Of a stretch of DNA of 64,000 nucleotides, positions 1 to 7,950 are shown piece after piece; the first letter of the stretch is position 1; the number at the start of each line of letters is the position of its first letter. A program made the translations under genes and the position numbers. Origin of the DNA: Acidithiobacillus thiooxidans ATCC 19377 (GTDB lineage: Bacteria; Pseudomonadota; Gammaproteobacteria; Acidithiobacillales; Acidithiobacillaceae); contig NZ_CP045571.1 in assembly GCF_009662475.1 (NCBI RefSeq), positions 928,501-992,500 of the forward strand. The letters are read 5' to 3'. The notes under the pieces were generated by a model. The model did not search any database. It saw only the letters and a list, made by a program, of their open reading frames with translations, and was not told the origin of the DNA.

Positions 1-238
1 GCAGGCCATAACCAATGTTGCCAATATGCATGCTGCTTTCCAATGCCGGCGCCACTGTACCCAGAGCGGCCAGATTGAGACTGGCGAGGCCCTGAGTCAG
101 GGCCAGTAAAATGATGGCTCGCAGTCTGGGTATGGCATTCAGCCAGTTTTTTTCCTGTTGAAGCAGTGCTTCAATGAGCTTCAGGGGATTTAAATACGCA
201 TGCCGGGTGGAAGTATGCCCGTTTTTGTGGATGTTCAT
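1..238 (-). CDS. MFS-type transporter, N-terminal part (cut by window edge)
   Basis: Reading leftwards from an ATG at 238 gives an open frame of 79 codons that runs off the window. It starts with a polar stretch of about 40 residues, followed by a hydrophobic segment (LRAIILLALTQGLASLNLAA) and the motif LGTVAPALESSMHIGNIGYG. That fits the first membrane helix and first loop of a major facilitator transporter. Its ATG overlaps the TGA of the pqiC-like gene (ATGA at 238-235), so it is the fourth gene of the pqi operon and probably translationally coupled. The substrate cannot be inferred from this part. The MFS call rests on the N-terminal pattern only. Confidence 0.6.
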   Translation of the reverse strand, partial: MNIHKNGHTSTRHAYLNPLKLIEALLQQEKNWLNAIPRLRAIILLALTQGLASLNLAALGTVAPALESSMHIGNIGYGL

Positions 239-813
239 CCCAAATGATGCGCCAATTCCCCAGAGAGCCTTTCCAGTAACTGGCTCATGGCAGCAGCTTG
301 CGCGGTTGGGCTGGAAGGGATATTGCCCCGATAAAAATGACTGCGTCCCTGGGTTTGGAGGTGCCCATCGGGCATACGGCTGATAAACCAGTCGGCCTGC
401 AAAAAGACCTTGCCATCATCACTGGGGATGAAACTCTGGACGTTGATTTTGACCAGAAGATAAGGGCCATTCGGTATGGGATCCCCGGGCATGAGCACGG
501 TTTTATCCGGCAATGCGCTTGCCAGATCCTGGGCTAGCACTTTTTGCGCCATACCGCCCAGCGGCGCCGCCCAGCGGACATGACCGGCAACGTCCAGACG
601 ATGTTTACCCTGGAGCGTGGTCAGGTAAAGACGATCAATATCTGCGGGCATCTGCACATGCGCAACGACTATGGGCAGTCCATGGCCCTGCAAGGATTGT
701 CTGGCCGCAACAGGAGATGGGGAGGATAGGGTCAGATACTGGGTGGGTACGGAAGCGCAGCCAGCGAGCGCCGCCACCATTCCCAACAAGAGGAGTTTTC
801 TGTGCAATGTCAT
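235..813 (-). CDS. pqiC: PqiC-family outer-membrane lipoprotein
   Basis: This 192-residue protein begins with a lipoprotein signal peptide, MTLHRKLLLLGMVAALAGC, with a lipobox LAGC and cysteine 19 as the expected acylated residue. The following YLTLSSP segment and overall size match the PqiC/DUF330 family (ABC-type transport auxiliary lipoprotein). In the family, PqiC sits in the outer membrane and docks the PqiB tube that carries lipids across the periplasm. Its start overlaps the pqiB stop by 4 bases (813/810), and its stop overlaps the start of the MFS gene downstream. The operon order pqiA-pqiB-pqiC is the standard one and supports the call. Confidence 0.88.
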   Translation of the reverse strand: MTLHRKLLLLGMVAALAGCASVPTQYLTLSSPSPVAARQSLQGHGLPIVVAHVQMPADIDRLYLTTLQGKHRLDVAGHVRWAAPLGGMAQKVLAQDLASALPDKTVLMPGDPIPNGPYLLVKINVQSFIPSDDGKVFLQADWFISRMPDGHLQTQGRSHFYRGNIPSSPTAQAAAMSQLLERLSGELAHHLG

Positions 814-2471
814 GGTCTTTTTCCAAAAATCAGGGCATTGGGGTGACTGTTCAAATAATCGGTCAATTCCCGCAATGACTGGGCAGTACGTGATAATTCA
901 TACAAGGCGCGTGGTAGCGTCGTGGATTCTGGCGCATTGGCGGCGCTTCCCTGGCTATGGAGCAGGGCATTGCCTGACTGCAAGGCGGCATGCGCCTCCT
1001 GGCTGGCACCTTTCAGTGATTTCAGGATGGCCGGTAATTGCTGGTTAGCCGTGCGCGTTAACGCATCCAGATGGGCCATGGTCTGCTGCACATGTTGCAA
1101 GGTCTCGCGGGTTTGCGGAGAGCTGCTTACGGTCGCCAGATTCTGGCTGAGTTGATCCAGATTGGCGGCAATTTTCTGCAGAGGAAGTGCATGGATTTTG
1201 GTCAGTATGCCATTCAGCTGACGAACACTGTTTTGAATGCCTGCTTCATGGACCATGGGAATGATGGGCGGTTGACCCGGCAGCAAACGGGCAGCTTTTG
1301 CACCTGGAACCAGACTGAGGTCAATGACCCTGGAACCCAGCATCGGAACAGTGCTCCCCAGTTGCGCCCGTAAGCCCTGGGCAATCAGGTGGCGGAGAAT
1401 CCCGTTCATTTGTGCGGAAGGATGGGCCATGTCCCAGGCTTGCCCACCCTGGAGCGGAATCGCCTCGGGGTTGATTTTAATATCGATATCCGTCAGGAGT
1501 GCCTGGCGCTTGGTATCAAAAAACATATGCACAGCCGTGACGCTGCCCACACGGGCCCCTTCCAGCATGACGGCGGCACCGGTTTTCAAGCCCTGTGGAC
1601 CTCCGGGCATGCGCATTTGATAGGCCACGGCATTTTCGACCGGCGCATTTTTAGCCGCAGCAGCACTGGCATAAAGGGGAAATTGCGCATTATTGTCCAC
1701 GCTGCTGCCGGTTTTGGGGGTGGAAAAACTGATGGCCCCGCTGATTAATGCCGGAATGGCAGGTATATGCACGCCGGGGTGCTCGCCAAACAGACTGACA
1801 GCGATGTTACCTGAACTCCAGAAACGGCTGCGCGCATTGACCAGATGCTGGTTTGTTTCGGGAATAAAGGCATAAATATCGAACCCTTCCCCATTTTTTT
1901 GCAAGGTTTCGCCGCGAATTTCACCGACCTGTTCGCCCCGGAACAAAATGGGTGCTCCACGAGAAATATTGCCTTTTTCCGGGGCGTGCAAAATGAGGGT
2001 GATACCTTTGGATTCGCTTTTCAGTACAGGTTCTTCATCCAGTCCGATGACATGATGGAGTGTGGGGCCACTATGCGGGTCAATACCTATATAGGGTCCG
2101 GCAATAATGGATTTGAGGGAGCTGAGGTCGGAAAAACTGACTTTTTCACCGGCAACCCAGTAGCGTGTACCTTTGCCCAGATGATGCGCCATGTAATTAT
2201 CAAAACGCATGGAAACTGAAATTTCTCCAAGGGATTTTGACAGCTTGACAGCGGTAACATGTCCAACCGTAACGCCCCTATATTTCACTACGGTATGGTT
2301 AGCTTTGATGCCACCCATAGTCGGAAATTGCACGGTCACTGTCGGACCCTGTTCCATATAGCTGCGTAAAGCCAGCCAGGCGACAATGGCAAGGGCCGCG
2401 ACAGGCACGGCCCAGATCAGACCGGGCCAGCGGGAGCGTCGAATTTTTGCAGTTGGCAAAGGATTATTCAT
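810..2471 (-). CDS. pqiB: PqiB, MCE-domain periplasmic lipid-transport protein
   Basis: A 553-residue protein with one N-terminal membrane anchor (about residues 14-36, WPGLIWAVPVAALAIVAWLAL) followed by three MCE/MlaD repeats; the first contains the typical YRGVTVGHVTAV pattern. The C-terminal third (about 420-535) is a long helical, coiled-coil-like segment rich in Leu, Gln and Ala. Length and domain number match PqiB, which stacks MCE rings and a helical needle to bridge the inner and outer membranes for lipid movement. It overlaps the pqiA stop by 8 bases and the pqiC start by 4, so the three genes are one transcription unit. Confidence 0.93.
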   Translation of the reverse strand: MNNPLPTAKIRRSRWPGLIWAVPVAALAIVAWLALRSYMEQGPTVTVQFPTMGGIKANHTVVKYRGVTVGHVTAVKLSKSLGEISVSMRFDNYMAHHLGKGTRYWVAGEKVSFSDLSSLKSIIAGPYIGIDPHSGPTLHHVIGLDEEPVLKSESKGITLILHAPEKGNISRGAPILFRGEQVGEIRGETLQKNGEGFDIYAFIPETNQHLVNARSRFWSSGNIAVSLFGEHPGVHIPAIPALISGAISFSTPKTGSSVDNNAQFPLYASAAAAKNAPVENAVAYQMRMPGGPQGLKTGAAVMLEGARVGSVTAVHMFFDTKRQALLTDIDIKINPEAIPLQGGQAWDMAHPSAQMNGILRHLIAQGLRAQLGSTVPMLGSRVIDLSLVPGAKAARLLPGQPPIIPMVHEAGIQNSVRQLNGILTKIHALPLQKIAANLDQLSQNLATVSSSPQTRETLQHVQQTMAHLDALTRTANQQLPAILKSLKGASQEAHAALQSGNALLHSQGSAANAPESTTLPRALYELSRTAQSLRELTDYLNSHPNALIFGKRP

Positions 2472-3732
2472 GAGGTTCCATTAGATAAGCGGCCCAGAGT
2501 GCGCGGGGATCAAAGATTTCTGTCGCAATCATGGTCAGGACGACTACCGCGAGAAAAGCGGGAAGTGCATCGCCCACATAAACCGCCAGTAATCCGGATA
2601 AGTGCATCAAGGGCAGAAAGACAGTAACGGTAAATACATCCACATGGGACCAGCGGCCAATGGTTTTTATCAGACGATAGATGGCGGTTTTCAATCTGAG
2701 CTGTTTGACCGAGTGGGTCCGTACGGAAATAAAAAACCAGCTCAAAGAAAAAAGTTTCAAAAAAGGAATGACAATGCTGGCCATAAAAATGATGGCGGCA
2801 AAAAGCAGGAAGTGCGCATCAATCAGTTTCATGACGCCGGTCATAATCGTATAGCCCTCCATTTTTCCTATTTGATAGTTATATTCCATAGGATAAAGAT
2901 AGGCGAAGGGATAACAAAAAAATCCTGCCAGGGCAAAGGCCATGGTACGCATTGTCGATTGTGGTTTATAGCGCCAGACTTTTGCTGCGCAGCGTGGGCA
3001 GGCTTGCCCTTCCTGATGGGCGGCAACGGGCATCCCGCAATGGCCACAACCTATATATTCCTGGTCCAGATCCAGAGATTCCACATTAGGACCAATGCGC
3101 CGCCATATTTCCCGTCTTTCCAGAGTCGCCCGCGTGAGCATGCTAAGAAAGGCCAGCCCCACCACGCACCAGCCTCCGGTACCTACTTCGATGGGTAAAA
3201 AGGGCGCGACCCGTTCATAGCCGATGCCAAAACCAATCAGAAAAACATCCAGCATGGCCCATTGGTCCAGCCATTCAGACCAGCGAAACATCCTGCCCAG
3301 CCAGCTTGGGTAGTGCCCGGTATCCAGTTGGAGCAATACCACGGCCAGAGTGCTGAAGCGTAAAAAGGGGAGGATGAGCAATTCCAGGGCCAGAATCACC
3401 GCCACCACGGGCCAGCCTTGGGCAGCCACTCCCCAGATGCCTGACGCAAGTACACTTTGATGATGCACGCCAAATATATCAACGGACAGCAATGGTAGAA
3501 AATTGGCTGGGATCAGCAGGAACAGGGCCGATAAGGTCATGGCCATGGCCGCGTTAATACTGCGACCGGAGGTGCGTTCCATAATATGGCCACAGCGCGG
3601 GCAGGCGAGTTTGCCCCGACCTTGTAGAAGCGGCAACCTCTGAATCAGTCCACAATCCGGACAGACCTCCACCCCATGAGGCGGGTCCAGGGCGGCATCG
3701 GGAACCCCAATCAGAGTGGTATCCAGTGACAT
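2464..3732 (-). CDS. pqiA: PqiA, paraquat-inducible integral membrane protein
   Basis: This 422-residue protein has two homologous halves, each a cysteine-rich zinc ribbon followed by about four membrane helices. The first ribbon is near residues 24-48 (CPDCG ... CPRCG), the second near 230-252 (CGHCG ... CPRCA). That duplicated layout is diagnostic of PqiA, the inner-membrane partner of PqiB. It is the first gene of the leftward pqi operon. The 127-base gap upstream to the next minus-strand gene should carry the promoter, but I could not identify convincing -35/-10 boxes there. Confidence 0.93.
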   Translation of the reverse strand: MSLDTTLIGVPDAALDPPHGVEVCPDCGLIQRLPLLQGRGKLACPRCGHIMERTSGRSINAAMAMTLSALFLLIPANFLPLLSVDIFGVHHQSVLASGIWGVAAQGWPVVAVILALELLILPFLRFSTLAVVLLQLDTGHYPSWLGRMFRWSEWLDQWAMLDVFLIGFGIGYERVAPFLPIEVGTGGWCVVGLAFLSMLTRATLERREIWRRIGPNVESLDLDQEYIGCGHCGMPVAAHQEGQACPRCAAKVWRYKPQSTMRTMAFALAGFFCYPFAYLYPMEYNYQIGKMEGYTIMTGVMKLIDAHFLLFAAIIFMASIVIPFLKLFSLSWFFISVRTHSVKQLRLKTAIYRLIKTIGRWSHVDVFTVTVFLPLMHLSGLLAVYVGDALPAFLAVVVLTMIATEIFDPRALWAAYLMEPHE

Positions 3733-3859
3733 ATTTTATGGATCTCTCTTTGAGAAAGCCCGGTAATTCGACTTCTGTAAATGAGTCATCCACCCATTTT
3801 AGCAGAAAAAAGGCAGATAGGTTCTCATGGCTCCCGTGGCAAGGTGCGGCCCGGTTTAT

Positions 3860-6800
3860 TCAGTTTCTGGGCTGTAAACGCATAGCCAGAGTGATTTGCT
3901 GCAAAACCGCCTCGCCCTGACGCTGCAGGGGGTAAATATCCACAACGGAACCGCTTTCAAGGGTTGGTACCAGAGCTTCGAGGATTGCATGATAATCACG
4001 ATGGGCTTTTTCCAGATCGCTGAGGTCCATGGCGTTGAGTTGCTTGAGTCTCTGTTGAATCGGGCAGTGGCAACTTGACCATGGAGAAAGCTGCAAAAAC
4101 CAGTCTGGATTACTGGTTAACAAGTTGGTAATGGTTTTCTGGTAGTCAATGACTTCAGCATATAACTGGAGAAGATCGAATTTTATCTCGTGATTTGCGT
4201 TCATTGCCTGAGTGCTGCTGCTCAACCATGCGGGCAGCTCACTGGCCCACATGGGACGGGCCACGGCATAACCCTGTAGCATGGGTGCCTGCATCAATCG
4301 CAATACGTTCAAAATGCTCTGGTTTTCTACTCCTTCGACGATAATTTCCACATTTTGCGATATGCCTATATCGAGTATGGCCCGGAGAAAGTGCAGATCA
4401 TTGGGGTTTTCTCCCAGATTACGCACAAAGGCCTGATCAATTTTGATTTCATCGACAGGTAGTTCCTTGAGATAAAGCAAAGAGGCATAGCCCGCTCCCA
4501 CATCATCCAGGCCAATGCGGTAACCTTGTTTTTGCAAGCTGCGGATGGACTCTGCACTGGATTCCAGCGAGCGGAGTTCTTCACTTTCCAGAATTTCCAA
4601 AATCAGGCTCTGGGGAGGAATTGCACAGCCATCCAGAAGATTCTGCAAGCGTTCCAAGGTGACGGAACTGATCAGGGATCCCGGCAGAATATTCAATGAG
4701 ATCCAAAGATCAATGCCGGCCTCTTTCCAGGCTCGCCAGTCTCCGGCAATTTGATTGAGCACCAGTTCGGTCAGCCGCCATTGATCTTCTGGTTCAAGGT
4801 AGGGCAGAAAATCTCCTGGAGAGATAGCCTCCGCTTTGTTGTTGAGACGGGCCAGCGCTTCGACACCCACAATACGTTCCTGACGCAAATCGAGTACGGG
4901 CTGATACTGAAGAACCATCTGCCCTTCATGCAGGAGCGTTTGAATCCGAATATGTTCATTATTTTGCGCTTCGGCAAATAGGGACCAGAACTGGTTACGT
5001 CGGGCTTTATGCTGTTTGGCCTGATAGAGCGCATGATCTGCCTGGCGCAGCAGGAGATCAGCATCACTTTGGTCATTTTCAGTGTGCGGATAAAAAGTGA
5101 GTCCAGCGCTGATGCCGACATGAATGCCCGGTAATCCACCCAGAAAGTAAGGTTCTGCCAATGTTTTTTCAATTTTTGTCAGGATCGGCGGGATTTGGTC
5201 ACGGTTTTGCAAATTGTCCCAGACCAGGACAAATTCATCCCCTCCGAGTCGGGCAAGATGGTCACTTTGGCGCAGAGCCTGACTCAGTCGGGCCGCCACT
5301 TCCTGCAGTAATAAGTCGCCCGTTGCATGACCATATTGATCATTGACCGGCTTGAAGTCATCCAGATCCAGCATGGCTACCGCCAGCAGCCGGTTATTGC
5401 GACGTGCCCTGGCCATGGCGGGATGCAGAAATTCGGTGAAACCCCGGCGATTGGCCAGCCCGGTCAGCGCATCATGACGAGCTAGATGACTTTGTCGCTG
5501 GCGTTCTTCCAATAATTCACTTTTCAGATGAATTTCATCGAGAGCATGGCCCACCAGCAGGGCAATTTGCTGTAATACTTCCGTTATTTCCTGGTTGAAC
5601 AGATCGGGACGGGGCCCGATCACATTGAGCATGGCCCAGCATTCCTGGCGATGATAGACGGGAAAAGTTGCGGCGGATCGCCATTGATTCTGGCTGGCTT
5701 CTGCGTACCAGTCAGTTTCGGGGCCAAGGGCACGCAGATAATCCTGAACAATCAGTTTTTCTCTGTTGCGCCAAGCCCGCGATGTCAGAGATTGGCCGTC
5801 GGGAACCTCATCAGGATGAATGCTCCAACGCCGTTGCAAGATCCACTCGACATGATGACCAGCCAGGGCAAGTGCCTGAAAAACGCCATGTTCGTCAGGA
5901 CGGATGATAAATGCTGCATTGAACAGGCCACTATGAATGAGTTCTTCACATATTTGCTGCAGCATCTGCGGCGCTTCTCTTGCCTGCAGGGCAATATCAC
6001 CACTGATGAGCATGGTTTTCTGCAAAATACGCGCATCATCCAGTTGCTGTGCCACTTTTCTTTGCCGCATAAAGGCGGTGAGATCTTCACTAAGACGCTC
6101 TAGTAATTCAATAATGGCGCCGGGGAAAACACTGTCATCATAACGATATAAGGCAATGACCCCACGCCGACCATCGGGCCAGCTAAACGGTGTATAGATG
6201 CTGCCACCCATGCGATGTTTTTTGATAACATCCTGCCAGGGCTCAAATAGCGGGTCACTGGCTCCAAATAGTAGCGTGCGATTTTCCGTGATGGCACGAC
6301 CTGAGGGTGACTGGGTGTGTTCTGGAGTAGCCCAGCAGAATATTTGTATTTTACTGAGTGGAATGGCTAATTCGCCGGCTTTGGCAGGGATATTTATCTG
6401 GCCGGTGTGCTCGTCCACGACGCCTATCCAGGCTGCCGCCAAATGCATTCTGGTAACCAGAATCTCACAAAAGCGGACGAGAATCAGCGATAATTCGAGC
6501 GGGTCGATGGCGGCAAACAGTCGGTTGACTTCCGTGACTGATTGCAAAAAGGCATCCCTTATCTGCAGCTCACGATTGCGTATTTGTAAATCCTGTGAAC
6601 GGGCGAATACGCGTTGTTCCAGTTCACGGTTGGCGGTTTCCAGTGCAGTGGCGGCATGACTACGTTCATACATCATGGCAGCAGCTATCAAACCGATGGA
6701 TTCCAGCAGAATACCGACCATTTGCGCCATGGTTTCAGGATACAAATTATGACTGTGCTCGTATGGTCCATAACCCATGCTGGTTCCTGTCAGAGCAAGC

Positions 6801-7576
6801 AGAAACCCTACGGCAGCCAAAGGATAGACAAGGCGTGCAGGATAATTGGCCAGCATCCAGAGAAAGGGCAATATGAGCAAAAATACAGCCCCTACGGCCA
6901 GATTTCCTGACGGATAGGTCTGAAAAAAAAGCAGGATAATAGCGCCTAGAGTACCCGTTCCCAACAAGAGAAAACGCTTGTCCAGATACGTTTTTTGCGC
7001 AGGCTTCCCATGGAAGAAAAGAAGAAATAAAGTACTTATGTTGATGATGGCCGCTGCTTTGGCCATCGTCCAAAACAAAATCAGGTGAGGAATATTCCCG
7101 GTAGCTTTCGTAAATAACCAGCCACCAGCTCCCGTCAGACCGGCAGTGAACAGGGAGGGGATTCCCGCAAAAAGCAATAAATAGGCGATGCTGTGGCGGA
7201 CTGTTTGTAATCCTGCCCAACCTGGACAGAATCGACGTAACAGCAGGCTGCCCAGCCAGGCACCCATGATCTCGCTGCAGGTAAACCAGATGTTGATTCC
7301 CCAGCGGAGGTCGATAAAAAAGTGCCCGCCCAGTAATGACGCAATGAGTAGCCCCGGTATGACTCTTGGTCCCCAAACCAGGAGCCCGTAGGCGGTAATT
7401 CCCGCCGCCGGCCAGATGGGCCAGAAATGGCCCGCGAGAGAATGGCTGAAAATCAGCGCCGCAAAAACAGTCAGCAGCAAGTGCCCGCCGAAAAAGCCGA
7501 CATTCAGTAAAAAAACCTGCCGCAGGGACGAGGGCCGGGAGAGTGCGGGTAACTGAATTTCAGCAAATGATTTCAA
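3860..7576 (-). CDS. MASE1-GAF-GGDEF-EAL cyclic-di-GMP enzyme, 1238 residues
   Basis: Domains in order: an N-terminal MASE1-like membrane sensor (about 18-305, roughly eight helices), a coiled linker, two GAF-like segments (about 345-500 and 520-690), GGDEF (RLGGDEF near 776) and EAL (GVEALARL near 904). The GGDEF domain keeps the c-di-GMP inhibitory site RQSD five residues before the signature. The EAL domain keeps LEILES, LDDVGAGYASL, IKIDQAF and EGVEN, so both diguanylate cyclase and phosphodiesterase activities are possible. A C-terminal extension (about 1126-1238) has CHCP, AHRDYH and VVDIY motifs, faintly like a CZB zinc-binding domain. The start codon is TTG and overlaps the TGA of the upstream frame (7575-7573). 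Confidence 0.9.
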   Translation of the reverse strand: MKSFAEIQLPALSRPSSLRQVFLLNVGFFGGHLLLTVFAALIFSHSLAGHFWPIWPAAGITAYGLLVWGPRVIPGLLIASLLGGHFFIDLRWGINIWFTCSEIMGAWLGSLLLRRFCPGWAGLQTVRHSIAYLLLFAGIPSLFTAGLTGAGGWLFTKATGNIPHLILFWTMAKAAAIINISTLFLLFFHGKPAQKTYLDKRFLLLGTGTLGAIILLFFQTYPSGNLAVGAVFLLILPFLWMLANYPARLVYPLAAVGFLLALTGTSMGYGPYEHSHNLYPETMAQMVGILLESIGLIAAAMMYERSHAATALETANRELEQRVFARSQDLQIRNRELQIRDAFLQSVTEVNRLFAAIDPLELSLILVRFCEILVTRMHLAAAWIGVVDEHTGQINIPAKAGELAIPLSKIQIFCWATPEHTQSPSGRAITENRTLLFGASDPLFEPWQDVIKKHRMGGSIYTPFSWPDGRRGVIALYRYDDSVFPGAIIELLERLSEDLTAFMRQRKVAQQLDDARILQKTMLISGDIALQAREAPQMLQQICEELIHSGLFNAAFIIRPDEHGVFQALALAGHHVEWILQRRWSIHPDEVPDGQSLTSRAWRNREKLIVQDYLRALGPETDWYAEASQNQWRSAATFPVYHRQECWAMLNVIGPRPDLFNQEITEVLQQIALLVGHALDEIHLKSELLEERQRQSHLARHDALTGLANRRGFTEFLHPAMARARRNNRLLAVAMLDLDDFKPVNDQYGHATGDLLLQEVAARLSQALRQSDHLARLGGDEFVLVWDNLQNRDQIPPILTKIEKTLAEPYFLGGLPGIHVGISAGLTFYPHTENDQSDADLLLRQADHALYQAKQHKARRNQFWSLFAEAQNNEHIRIQTLLHEGQMVLQYQPVLDLRQERIVGVEALARLNNKAEAISPGDFLPYLEPEDQWRLTELVLNQIAGDWRAWKEAGIDLWISLNILPGSLISSVTLERLQNLLDGCAIPPQSLILEILESEELRSLESSAESIRSLQKQGYRIGLDDVGAGYASLLYLKELPVDEIKIDQAFVRNLGENPNDLHFLRAILDIGISQNVEIIVEGVENQSILNVLRLMQAPMLQGYAVARPMWASELPAWLSSSTQAMNANHEIKFDLLQLYAEVIDYQKTITNLLTSNPDWFLQLSPWSSCHCPIQQRLKQLNAMDLSDLEKAHRDYHAILEALVPTLESGSVVDIYPLQRQGEAVLQQITLAMRLQPRN

Positions 7577-7950
7577 GACTGGGCCGTGATATGTGCTGCC
7601 ATCGCGTTGAGGATGTTTGCCGTTAAATGATCATAAATTTCCATGCTGTATTCGCTGGATAAATGATTACCGACGATATCTGCAATGACCTGCTGTAATT
7701 GCGCGCGTTGTTCACGCAGGGAAGGTATGATGTTCATGAGCGGGTAAAGAGGACAGGATAAATTATCACAGGTCAACTGAACATTAATGCTTTGCGGCAT
7801 ACTTTGCAGTACGGCCCGCAAGCCCTTGGCGAGTACCAGAAAACGGGCAAAGCCTGACCAATAAACTGGAGCTGGACGACTGCATTGAAATTTGCTGCCC
7901 CAGGAAGCGCTGACTGATTTCACCAGCGGAGATGGGTCGACTGATGGCAT
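7573..7950 (-). CDS. C-terminal domain of the upstream GGDEF-EAL gene, in a different frame
   Basis: This frame lies +1 relative to the GGDEF-EAL gene at 7784-9679. From about 7863 leftwards it resembles the C-terminal extension of the neighbouring 1238-residue protein: a hydrophobic helix, then CP followed by LM and a helix ending ADIV, then SMEIYDHL matching VVDIYPL. The His pair of the neighbour (AHRDYH) is replaced by AQLQQV. Its TGA overlaps the TTG start of the 1238-residue gene, the coupling expected of a genuine operon gene end. The in-frame tail of the 7784 ORF shows no such similarity. I read it as the natural C-terminus displaced by a frameshift between about 7905 and 7863. It could instead be a separate small gene; no ribosome-binding site before 7950 stands out. 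Confidence 0.6.
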   Translation of the reverse strand: MPSVDPSPLVKSVSASWGSKFQCSRPAPVYWSGFARFLVLAKGLRAVLQSMPQSINVQLTCDNLSCPLYPLMNIIPSLREQRAQLQQVIADIVGNHLSSEYSMEIYDHLTANILNAMAAHITAQS

